The translations under genes were made by a program, and so were the position numbers. The notes beneath the pieces are model-generated. The model did no database searches and was not told the origin of the DNA. It saw nothing but the letters and a program-made list of their open reading frames with translations. Below are positions 53,289 through 60,100 of a stretch of 64,000 bases of DNA, one piece after another (position 1 is the stretch's first letter; every line of letters begins with the position of its first letter). The stretch covers positions 124,001-188,000 of the forward strand of contig NZ_JACKXD010000001.1 of assembly GCF_014212355.1 (NCBI RefSeq), written 5' to 3'. Origin of the DNA: Halobellus ruber (GTDB lineage: Archaea > Halobacteriota > Halobacteria > Halobacteriales > Haloferacaceae).

Positions 53289-53663
53289 TCAGGTATACTC
53301 CTGAATCGAGTGATTCGGCGTCTGTGAGGGCCGTCCGAACACTAACAGCGAGTACGACTCAACGTCGATATCGTCAGCGACTGCTGTAAGCACGTCGTCC
53401 GGGACTACATCCAGCGATACCGTCGTCATCGTCATCGAGCCGAGGTGAACGGCTGTCGCAAACCCGTCGGGGTGTGCGGCGACAATCTCCTCGTTAGGTG
53501 TCTCTGCGTACCTGCGGTACGCGGCCGCGCCTTCAGCGATCACGTCATCGGGAACGGCGTCGTGAGTCCGGATCCGCGTGGCGACGCCGTAGGGGATGCT
53601 GTCGTGTACTGTGTACAGATGCGGCGGCGGCGTGAGGTCCGACTCCGTATCCGTCTGAGACAT
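53289..53663 (-). CDS. Small island protein, paralogue of the gene at 58,521
   Basis: A 124-residue protein of unknown family (MSQTDTESDLTPPP, then LYTVHDSIPYGVATRIR, GFATAVHLGSMTM and YSLLVFGRPSQTPNHSIQEYT). It differs from its paralogue at 58,521-58,901 in about 21 aligned positions plus two missing residues, most of them conservative, so both seem to be under selection. A second ATG one codon upstream is possible. The predicted fold is alpha/beta; no catalytic motif is recognised. Its promoter is divergent from the CBS-domain gene. Confidence 0.65.
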   Translation of the reverse strand: MSQTDTESDLTPPPHLYTVHDSIPYGVATRIRTHDAVPDDVIAEGAAAYRRYAETPNEEIVAAHPDGFATAVHLGSMTMTTVSLDVVPDDVLTAVADDIDVESYSLLVFGRPSQTPNHSIQEYT

Positions 53664-53773
53664 CATACTACGCAATATGATTCTTTTGGGTAATAAAATT
53701 GTCTGTTAATATTCTCAACGAGCATACTTCACGGTGGGGATGTTTTTGCCAGTGCGCCGACTGGACGGCACCT

Positions 53774-53960
53774 ATGGCGATCGCGGATGTCGGAGAAATC
53801 GAGGCACCACCTCTCGAAACCGTCTCGGTCGATGTACAGCTCGGTCGCGTAATCGAGTCGATGCTCTCACGGCAATTCTCCCAAATGGGGTTGACACGCG
53901 CGGCGAGTTCGTCGGTGTCGTCTCGTTCCAGTCTATCGCTCGCCCGCTGCTCGTAACGGA
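53774..53960 (+). pseudogene. CBS-domain gene, copy 1, frameshifted and truncated
   Basis: The start MAIADVGEIEAPPLETV matches the copy at 59,012. After FSQMGLTR one base is missing relative to copy 2 (CGCGCGGC against CGCGACGGC near 53,899), which throws the rest out of frame. Past the frameshift the DNA still matches up to LLVTD, where similarity stops. It is non-functional. Confidence 0.8.
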
Positions 53961-53991
53961 TGAGTCACGTACCGCTCGCTTGCCTCGTAAT

Positions 53992-54336
53992 TCACAACCA
54001 GTCGGTAGTAAGATACGTCACTGTCTCCATTGTCTCGCGGTTGGGGAACGCTTCGATAACTCGCTGGATGATATGGTAGAGTTCGTGCGAGGAAAGCGAC
54101 TGGTCGGGGACGTAGAATACGCCGCTGTGTGAGTCTGCCGGCATCTGGACAAAGTCGTCGTCGCTGGTGACGAGGAGGCGCCCCTCTCGAACGGCGTACA
54201 GGCGAATTTTTGTGTCGTCGACACCTTCTCCCAGTTCGTCCACGTCAACGACACGCTCTACGTCGTGGCCCGCTTTCTCAAGTTTGTCAGCCAACGGCGC
54301 CGCGATGTTCTCGTCAAGAAGAAACGACACCTGCAT
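53992..54336 (-). CDS. DUF5615 PIN-like toxin
   Basis: A 114-residue protein with the Mut7-C/PIN-like pattern of DUF5615: VSFLLDENIAAPLADKLEKAGHDVERV (first Asp), VDDTKIRLYAVREGRLLVTSDDDF (second acidic group) and a His in SLSSHELYHIIQ. Such proteins are probable RNases and are paired with DUF433 antitoxins. Its ATG shares one base with the stop of the preceding DUF433 gene. Confidence 0.8.
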   Translation of the reverse strand: MQVSFLLDENIAAPLADKLEKAGHDVERVVDVDELGEGVDDTKIRLYAVREGRLLVTSDDDFVQMPADSHSGVFYVPDQSLSSHELYHIIQRVIEAFPNRETMETVTYLTTDWL

Positions 54337-54644
54337 CACGACGATTCCGGCAGGTCACCGGGGCCGGTAATGATGCTCGGATCGTCGTCTGCAGCTTCGT
54401 AAAGCTCTCGACGGCGTTCTTCGACCGCCCGCATCTCTTCGGGATGGTCGTGATAGTACGCCAATGCGTGGTAGACGTCCGAAACAGTGAGGTCAAAGCG
54501 GTCCGCCACCGTCTGCGCGTCGAGGTCGCGCTCCTCGACCAGCGCGTGGATGTGACTCACGGTGATTCGTCGGTCTCGAATGTGGGGCTCGTCGTGAATG
54601 TCCGACTCGTCACCTGAGACGACGGTGTTCAGCTGCTTCGACAT
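54336..54644 (-). CDS. DUF433 antitoxin
   Basis: A 102-residue protein. HIRDRRITVSHIHALVEERDLDAQTVADRFDLTVSDVYHALAYYHDHPEEM is the DUF433 helix-turn-helix. It is read first, followed by its toxin with a TGATG overlap, the usual order for antitoxin-toxin pairs. It likely binds its own promoter. Confidence 0.8.
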   Translation of the reverse strand: MSKQLNTVVSGDESDIHDEPHIRDRRITVSHIHALVEERDLDAQTVADRFDLTVSDVYHALAYYHDHPEEMRAVEERRRELYEAADDDPSIITGPGDLPESS

Positions 54645-54899
54645 AGTGACGAATACCAGTGCGGTGGTCTTCAGTCTTTGCCGGTAGGGGCACACGGTTT
54701 CGAGGAGACGATTTACCGCTCGCGTCGCTCGCAGAATGATACACGATCTCGACAGGCCTCGGAGATAGAAGGTACAAATGAAGCCAGCAGTGCGCAGGCA
54801 CAATCCCACGCCTGATTCCGCTGTGAGGTCGTGAAAGAAACACCGTGACACCTCTTCTATGACACACCGGAGACAGACCGATACCCAACGTCACGTAAG

Positions 54900-55013
54900 A
54901 TGACCGCCGAGACACCCACACACCCCGGCGCAAACGACGCCGCTTCAGCATCAACTGGCTGGAGACCCTCGGACCTATGTCCACGGCCCACACCAAGACC
55001 ACCTAATGACTGA
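54900..55013 (+). CDS. Possible 37-residue open frame overlapping the next gene
   Basis: ATG 54,900 opens MTAETPTHPGANDAASAS and stops at 55,011-55,013, overlapping the next start by eight bases. Codon use is good and the overlap is of the kind seen in coupled genes, but no homologue is known to me and the composition is rich in Pro and Thr. Confidence 0.3.
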   Translation: MTAETPTHPGANDAASASTGWRPSDLCPRPTPRPPND

Positions 55014-55287
55014 CCGGCACTTCGACTCGGAAGCCGAACTCCGTGCCTTCGTCGCCGAGGTCGCCGCCGAGTACCGCGCCGACACCGATGAATACGGCGA
55101 GTATGAAGCCGCCACAGCACTCTATGAGGATCACGATCTCTGCCCGTGGAGCGTCACGACCCATCTTGAATCGACTGTGCCATTCGATGAACTCTCCGGT
55201 CCGGACCCGCGGGAGATACTCATCCACGAAGCCTGTCTATGTATTGAATCGGTTCTCACCGACATCTACACCGACACCGCTGATTGA
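55006..55287 (+). CDS. Small acidic island protein
   Basis: A 93-residue helical acidic protein (MTDRHFDSEAELRAFVAEVAAEY, YEAATALYEDHDLCPWSV, EILIHEACLCIESVLTDI). No family recognised. Its length, charge and position before other small genes are like accessory genes of haloarchaeal islands. It may be coupled to the short frame before it. Confidence 0.6.
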   Translation: MTDRHFDSEAELRAFVAEVAAEYRADTDEYGEYEAATALYEDHDLCPWSVTTHLESTVPFDELSGPDPREILIHEACLCIESVLTDIYTDTAD

Positions 55288-55341
55288 GTTTCCTCTACCC
55301 ACAACCCATCTTCATATTGAGTGGGTAACAATACCGACGAA

Positions 55342-55626
55342 ATGGCAGCCACACTCACCGAACCAGCCGTGCTCGCTGCCGCGAAAGACACGCTGTACCC
55401 CGACCTCGATACGGACACCGGCACGTACGTCGTCACGGAAACGCAGTTCACCACGCCGACGTGGGGCGGGTGGGAGATCCCGGCTGAGGTCCGCCGCCGG
55501 CTAGCACCGTACAACACGATTCGGCTCACTGACGGCGAAACGGACCTGCTCGGCGTCGGAATGCCCGCCGCAGAAGTGTTGAATGCCGACGCAGCCGCTA
55601 CTCCGTTATATTTCACCGAGCAATGA
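55342..55626 (+). CDS. Small island protein of unknown function
   Basis: A 94-residue protein (MAATLTEPAVLAAAKDTLY, then TGTYVVTETQFTTPTWGGWEIPAEVRRRL and TDGETDLLGVGMPA). A GTG at 55,321 could add seven residues. No family recognised. It converges with the large duplicated-domain gene, with 53 bases between the stops. Confidence 0.6.
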   Translation: MAATLTEPAVLAAAKDTLYPDLDTDTGTYVVTETQFTTPTWGGWEIPAEVRRRLAPYNTIRLTDGETDLLGVGMPAAEVLNADAAATPLYFTEQ

Positions 55627-55679
55627 AATAACACAAACGACAGATGACATAATCCACGCTGATTGGTCGGTTTCTGTCG

Positions 55680-57242
55680 TTAGTCTACGTAGTCGGAGAA
55701 TGCTGCTTCAGCGGTGGTCTTTGTTCCGCCGTAATCAGTGACCTTCACGCGGATGGCATCGTACTTCGAGAGGTCCTGTGGGGCATCGGTAACAAACACT
55801 TTCAAACTGTTTTTCGTCCCCATTACCGTTGGTGGACGGGAGCTGTAATCCACTTCTTTGAGTATCAGCGTGATTTCCTCACCTAATTCGACCACGTCTG
55901 ATGGATCACGTTGTCGTGCTTGACGGTGGGCACGTTCTGCCTCTGGATCTTCATACTTCCGTGTCTCGGTACTCTCAGAGGATTCTTGATTCGAAGGCGG
56001 AACAGTACTTTCACCAGCCGTCTCAGCACGCAGCACCGTTGTATCCGCCGTGGTATCTCCAGAGTCAGCAGTTGTTTCCTTCGTTCCGGACTCTTCCACT
56101 TCAGGTGTTTGTACAGTAGCCGTGTCTACACTGACGTCATCACCCGTAGGTGATGAGGTTCGGTCCGAGTCCGTGGATCCATCTCCTGTGGTACGGGACG
56201 ACCGTGCGTCACCCGAGGGGGCTGATTGGTCGAGATCGGAGTAGTCTGCGAGAATCGCCTCAACGTCAAGCAGTGATTCGCCACCGGCCGAATCGAGGTC
56301 AGCCTGTGGTGCCACTGGCAACTCGTTGAGCAACTGGAGTGCTGTAGACAATTCCTCTGCCGTCGGGGCGATCGGTAAAGCCACTCCTGACTCGGGCGCA
56401 ACCGGTCGTGTGATACCGCCCTTGTCGTGGTGGGTCTCGTCCGGCAGCAGGTCAGCGGTCTGGATCACTTCAAACTCCGTTACGTGCTCGCCGTTGCCGT
56501 ACTGCTCCCTGTAGTCGGGCATCCCGAAGTCGTTCCGTTCCCTCTGTTGGGTGCCGTAGGAACGAACCTTCGGACGCAAATACTCGCCAGTGAACACCAC
56601 CGACTCCACAGCTGTTCGCCATCCTGGATGCGCTGTTTCAGGCATCCGTTCTAATAGCGCGTACAACCCATCGTAGAGGTCCGCAAGCTCATTCGCCGGT
56701 ATCTCACTGCTCGACTGTTCAGAACCTTCAGACGCCGACAGGTCGTCAGCATCTCCTGACGACGCAGAGACCTCAAGAATCTGGTTAGGATCAAGCAACT
56801 GTGCGCCACCGTCACCCGGTGTGTCGGCTGCGGGCGTTACCGGGAACTCGTTCAGCAGTGAAATCGCGCCTGGTAGCGTGTCCGCATCGACAACCAACGG
56901 CAGTGCCGTACCTGACTCCGGTGTAACCGGCACCCGAAAAGACTCATCCACGTACTGCCGATCGGACTTCGCCGGCCGGGTCATTTCGATCGCCGGGAAC
57001 TCTTTGACCCGGTCGCCATCACCGTACTGTGCCCGGTACTCCGACAGTTTGAATCCGTTCCGTTCAGCCTGCTGCTCACCGTAACACGTCACTCCGGCGG
57101 TCAATCCTTCACCACCGAAAAGTACAGCCTTGATCGCGGTCTGCCACGCTGGGTGTGTGTCACTTGGTAGTTGGTTCAGCACCGCGGATAACGCTTCATA
57201 CCGATCCGCTAGTTCGTTCGGCGGTAATTCCGACGAAGTCAT
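55680..57242 (-). CDS. 520-residue protein with internal duplication and C-terminal TRAM-like domain
   Basis: The product has two similar units, residues 5-150 (NELADRYEALSAVLNQLPSDTHPAW, then YGEQQAERNGFKLSEYRAQYGDGD) and 172-325 (NELADLYDGLYALLERMPETAHPGW, then YGTQQRERNDFGMPDYREQYGNGE). A Ser/Thr/Asp/Glu-rich region follows (about 345-440). The last 75 residues (VELGEEITLILKEVD, KVFVTDAPQDLSKYDAIRVKVTD) resemble a TRAM/OB nucleic-acid-binding barrel. No enzyme motif is visible. It is divergent from the Mre11-like phosphoesterase, with 209 bases between their starts. The function is unknown; a scaffold or nucleic-acid adaptor for the phosphoesterase is my inference. Confidence 0.7.
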   Translation of the reverse strand: MTSSELPPNELADRYEALSAVLNQLPSDTHPAWQTAIKAVLFGGEGLTAGVTCYGEQQAERNGFKLSEYRAQYGDGDRVKEFPAIEMTRPAKSDRQYVDESFRVPVTPESGTALPLVVDADTLPGAISLLNEFPVTPAADTPGDGGAQLLDPNQILEVSASSGDADDLSASEGSEQSSSEIPANELADLYDGLYALLERMPETAHPGWRTAVESVVFTGEYLRPKVRSYGTQQRERNDFGMPDYREQYGNGEHVTEFEVIQTADLLPDETHHDKGGITRPVAPESGVALPIAPTAEELSTALQLLNELPVAPQADLDSAGGESLLDVEAILADYSDLDQSAPSGDARSSRTTGDGSTDSDRTSSPTGDDVSVDTATVQTPEVEESGTKETTADSGDTTADTTVLRAETAGESTVPPSNQESSESTETRKYEDPEAERAHRQARQRDPSDVVELGEEITLILKEVDYSSRPPTVMGTKNSLKVFVTDAPQDLSKYDAIRVKVTDYGGTKTTAEAAFSDYVD

Positions 57243-57451
57243 CTAAGTTCCCGTACCACACGCCTCAGCAGTCGCGGGGATACGTCTTGCCCTCGACCTG
57301 GAGGTTTCCCTGGATCATCGCGTCTTTCCGGTGGTTCTGAGAAGCTTGGATCGGGTTCAAACAGACAACCACAGGTTGGCGTAGAGTTGAGATGGCGAGG
57401 AGCCACCGACACATCCTTGTCGGGCTCCATTCTCGGGTACAAACACAGTGA

Positions 57452-58474
57452 TTGTTCTTGCTCACGGTTGCTGAGCTGTCCGCTGGACAGCCGCTACCTG
57501 ATTCGATCAGTCTCGAAGTCACCGATATCGAGTGGCATCCTGGGCAGTCCCGCCGTGCAGAAGTGATACTCACCGACTCCACAGGTGAGAAGATCCGGTT
57601 CATCGATTACGACGGTGCGAACCTTACAGTGGACTGGACTCTCGGGCACCGGTACAGGATCTCACGGTGCGGCGTCCAGAAAGGCCGCGGAGAAATCAAA
57701 GTCCATCTTGCGTCCAGCACGAAAACCCGAGTCACGCCACTCGGCAACACGCAGACCACGCAACTACTCGTGCTGGGAGACACGCACGTGGGGAGAGACA
57801 AACACCCTGGTTCGGGCTTTGAAGAAACGATCAACCCGCGTGAAGCGTTTAAAACCGCCGTTCACTACGGAGTCCAGGAAGACGTTGAGGCGGTCGTCCA
57901 CGCCGGTGATATTTTCCACGGATCGGCTGACAACAATGACGCGGAGTACATCGACACGCACATTTTCGCCCCACTAGCAGCCGCAGACATTCCGTTCTAC
58001 TACGTTTCGGGAAACCACAGTTCAGAACCGGGCGATGATCTTCTCACCCGGCGCACCGGGCCGCTCGTCACCACCCTCACCACCACCGGCACACCACTCA
58101 ACTCACACGTCCGTCTCTTCGGCATCAATCACCACGCCAATGGCGATCTCCCGTGGAAAACACTCACCTTCCCAGAAACTGTTGATGAATCGGTCTCCAT
58201 CCTGCTGCTCCACCAAACTCTCAAACAGTTAACCGCCGACAACTCACAGGCTGTAGACCTCGCACGTATTGCCCACCGATTTCCCGACCAGTTTGACTAT
58301 GTTTTTTCAGGGCACCATCACGACGCAGCCAAAGATACCTGGGAAGAGATTCCAGTACAGTACACCGGCGCAGCAGAACAGATGAGCACAAACAACGATC
58401 CTATTGATAGAGTCGCCTGGCTCATCACCATCGAAAACACTGCCGTTACCTCCGATCGCTACAACATCCCGTGA
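57452..58474 (+). CDS. Mre11-like metallophosphoesterase with N-terminal OB-like domain
   Basis: A 340-residue protein. Residues 15-90 (SLEVTDIEWHPGQSRRAEVILTD through GQKGRGEIKVHLA-like strands) look like an OB fold. From residue 105 the calcineurin-like phosphoesterase motifs appear in order: LVLGDTHVGRDKHPG, VVHAGDIFHGSAD, YYVSGNHSSEP, SILLLHQT and VFSGHHHDAA. This is the motif series of Mre11/SbcD nucleases, but no Rad50/SbcC partner is adjacent. The start is a TTG just after an in-frame stop; no ATG fits. The end of this gene is repeated at 53,177, so a second copy once existed. Likely a DNA- or RNA-directed nuclease or phosphatase. Confidence 0.8.
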   Translation: MFLLTVAELSAGQPLPDSISLEVTDIEWHPGQSRRAEVILTDSTGEKIRFIDYDGANLTVDWTLGHRYRISRCGVQKGRGEIKVHLASSTKTRVTPLGNTQTTQLLVLGDTHVGRDKHPGSGFEETINPREAFKTAVHYGVQEDVEAVVHAGDIFHGSADNNDAEYIDTHIFAPLAAADIPFYYVSGNHSSEPGDDLLTRRTGPLVTTLTTTGTPLNSHVRLFGINHHANGDLPWKTLTFPETVDESVSILLLHQTLKQLTADNSQAVDLARIAHRFPDQFDYVFSGHHHDAAKDTWEEIPVQYTGAAEQMSTNNDPIDRVAWLITIENTAVTSDRYNIP

Positions 58475-59199
58475 CGGGAGCGGGCTCCCAGTTCCTCTGA
58501 ACGCAACTCAGGAGAGCCAGTCAGATATACTCTTGAATCGAGTGATCGGGCGTCCGTGAGGGCCGTCCGAACACTAACAGCGAGTACGACTCAAGGTCGA
58601 TTTCGTCAGCGACTGCGGTGAGCACGTCTTGGGGGGCCGCATCCAGCGAGACCGTGGCCATCGTCATCGACCCGAGATGAACCGCTGTCGCAAACCCGTC
58701 TGGATGTACGGCCACGATCTCCTCGTCAGAGGTCTCCAAGTACCGGTGGTACGCAGCCGCGCCTTCGGCAATCGCGTTGCCAGGAACCGCGTCGTGATTC
58801 CGGATCCGTGCGGCGACACCGTACGGAATGCTATCGTGTACCGTGTACAGATGCGGCAGCGCCGTGAGGTCCGACTCCGTATCCGTATCCGTCTGAGACA
58901 TCACAATACACTGTATAATTCTATTCGGTAATAAATTTACCTCTAGATATTCTCAAGAAGCATACTATTCGGTGGCAGCGTTTTTGCCAGTGCTCCGAGT
59001 GGACGACACCTATGGCGATCGCGGAAGTCGGTGAAATCGAGGCACCACCGCTCGAAACCGTCCCGGTTGATGCTCAGGTTGGCGAGGTCATTGAGTCGAT
59101 GCTCTCACGGAAATTCTCCCAGATGGGGTTGACACGCGACGGCGAGTTCGTCGGTGTCGTCTCCTTCCAATCCATCGCCTGCGCGCTACTCGTAACCGA
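58410..59199. repeat. Duplicated block, copy 2 (more complete)
   Basis: This block corresponds to 53,177-53,960. It starts inside the last 22 codons of the phosphoesterase gene and runs through the minus-strand small gene into the CBS gene. Both copies have the same direction and are about 5.2 kb apart, so recombination between them could delete the DNA in between, including the toxin-antitoxin pair and the 520-residue gene. Confidence 0.85.
58521..58901 (-). CDS. Small island protein, paralogue of the gene at 53,289
   Basis: A 126-residue protein (MSQTDTDTESDLTALPHLY, DSIPYGVAARIRNHDAVP, VHLGSMTMATVSL, ESYSLLVFGRPSRTPDHSIQEYI). The two copies in this window keep the same frame and length, which is evidence that the protein is used. 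No family recognised. It is convergent with the phosphoesterase (46 bases apart) and divergent from the CBS gene. Confidence 0.65.
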   Translation of the reverse strand: MSQTDTDTESDLTALPHLYTVHDSIPYGVAARIRNHDAVPGNAIAEGAAAYHRYLETSDEEIVAVHPDGFATAVHLGSMTMATVSLDAAPQDVLTAVADEIDLESYSLLVFGRPSRTPDHSIQEYI

Positions 59200-59395
59200 C
59201 ACTGTGTTGAGCGATCCTGGCGGTGCGAGCACACGGGTCGCCGAATTCGCTGTTGAAAACCCGAAGATCGTCTGGAAGGACAATGATATGGAAGATTTAT
59301 TCGACCTACTTGGCGACCGATCTTACGTCCTCGTCCACGATGACACTGTCAACACAACGTCTGAATCAATCAGCAATACACCGGTGCTCTCTTGA
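59012..59395 (+). CDS. CBS-domain protein, probably shortened
   Basis: A 127-residue protein. PPLETVPVDAQVGEVIESMLSRKFSQMGLTRDGEFVGVVSFQSIA is one CBS motif; the second half (FAVENPKIVWKDNDMEDLFDLLGDRSYVLVHDD) begins another but ends in the unrelated tail NTTSESISNTPVLS. Full-length relatives continue with the second CBS strand and often an extra domain, so the 3' end may be lost. CBS pairs bind adenosyl ligands. The ATG follows the same upstream motif (GTTTTTGCCAGTG) as copy 1. Confidence 0.6.
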   Translation: MAIAEVGEIEAPPLETVPVDAQVGEVIESMLSRKFSQMGLTRDGEFVGVVSFQSIACALLVTDTVLSDPGGASTRVAEFAVENPKIVWKDNDMEDLFDLLGDRSYVLVHDDTVNTTSESISNTPVLS

Positions 59396-59420
59396 AGGAA
59401 CACATCGGCACAGAACCAGA

Positions 59421-59555
59421 TCACTCACGCGGCCGGACGACAGCAACTGTGTGGGACGTATACTGACTTTCGTGTTCCTTCGCTCGACCGTAGGCGTCGT
59501 GCTTGTGTAGTTCCTCGCTGAGGTCACAGTTATCGCATTTCACTCGATACCTCAT
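59421..59555 (-). CDS. 44-residue zinc-finger-like micro-protein
   Basis: Reading the minus strand from ATG at 59,555 gives MRYRVKCDNCDLSEELHKHD, then AYGRAKEHESQYTSHTVAVVRPRE and TGA. Cys7, Cys10, His28 and His36 form a C2H2-like set, similar to one-finger proteins common in haloarchaea. The codon use is good and an AT-rich promoter stretch (TTATTAATCATTAATAT) lies just upstream. Confidence 0.6.
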   Translation of the reverse strand: MRYRVKCDNCDLSEELHKHDAYGRAKEHESQYTSHTVAVVRPRE

Positions 59556-59869
59556 ACAAGAAGATGATATTAATGATTAATAACTGTGTGGGTGAGTATC
59601 ACACGGTACGTACGGACGTGAATGTCCACGGCTAAAACTACGCGAAAACCCCCGTAATAACGAGTACTCTGAGTGAGTATCGTCGAGCGCTACCCCACGT
59701 GACGGCGCTCGGCAGTAAGAGACCGGAGTGATCGTTACGAGAAGACCGGATTAAACGTGTACTGCTGAAGGGTTAGAAAATGGCTTCCCGACTCAGCCCG
59801 ATAGTATGTATAGCGTCTCTTTGAGCATTGAGCGACTTTTTGCCGATCCCGACTCTATACGAGTACAAG
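59556..59869 (+). other. Intergenic region, no gene supported
   Basis: 314 bases, AT-rich at its left end (promoter of the zinc-finger gene on the minus strand) and near 59,850 (CTCTATAC, possible promoter of the next gene). A tiny frame at 59,623 (MSTAKTTRKPP) is too short to call. I see no repeats or RNA structure that I can support. Confidence 0.4.
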
Positions 59870-60064
59870 ATGACGCAGGAAACACTCTATCCCGTGTCGA
59901 TAGGCTTACTTGATCTTGGATTCGCTGGAGTCCTCCTTCTGGTTGCTCCAGTGCTGGGAGTAATAATGGGTGTGATCGGTCTCCTTGTCGTAGGGATGTG
60001 TCTTGTTCAGCAGTTGGGGCCCTCTCACACAAGATCTACACCCCGAGTAGCGGGTGATGTATAG
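59870..60064 (+). CDS. Small membrane protein
   Basis: A 64-residue protein with one long or two short hydrophobic helices (SIGLLDLGFAGVLLLVAPVLGVIMGVIGLLVVGMCLV split by GVIMG, about residues 10-48) and a polar tail. ATG 59,870 is preferred; a TTG at 59,828 would add 14 residues. No family recognised. Confidence 0.5.
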   Translation: MTQETLYPVSIGLLDLGFAGVLLLVAPVLGVIMGVIGLLVVGMCLVQQLGPSHTRSTPRVAGDV

Positions 60065-60100
60065 CGGAAGGATATCCAGAACTCCGGTTATAATATCCGC

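Larger units (their letters stand above)
53177..53960. repeat. Duplicated block, copy 1 (decayed)
   Basis: The 784-base block matches 58,410-59,199 over its length with many point changes. It includes the tail of the phosphoesterase, the minus-strand small gene and the first half of the CBS gene. Copy 1 has lost the phosphoesterase body, has a frameshift in the CBS gene and ends abruptly where the DUF5615 gene begins. Confidence 0.85.

Noticed and set aside
57239-57442. 67-codon minus-strand frame in the divergent spacer of the phosphoesterase
   Set aside because: It overlaps the start of the 520-residue gene, is rich in Pro and Arg in the way of GC-driven chance frames, and lies where the promoters must be.
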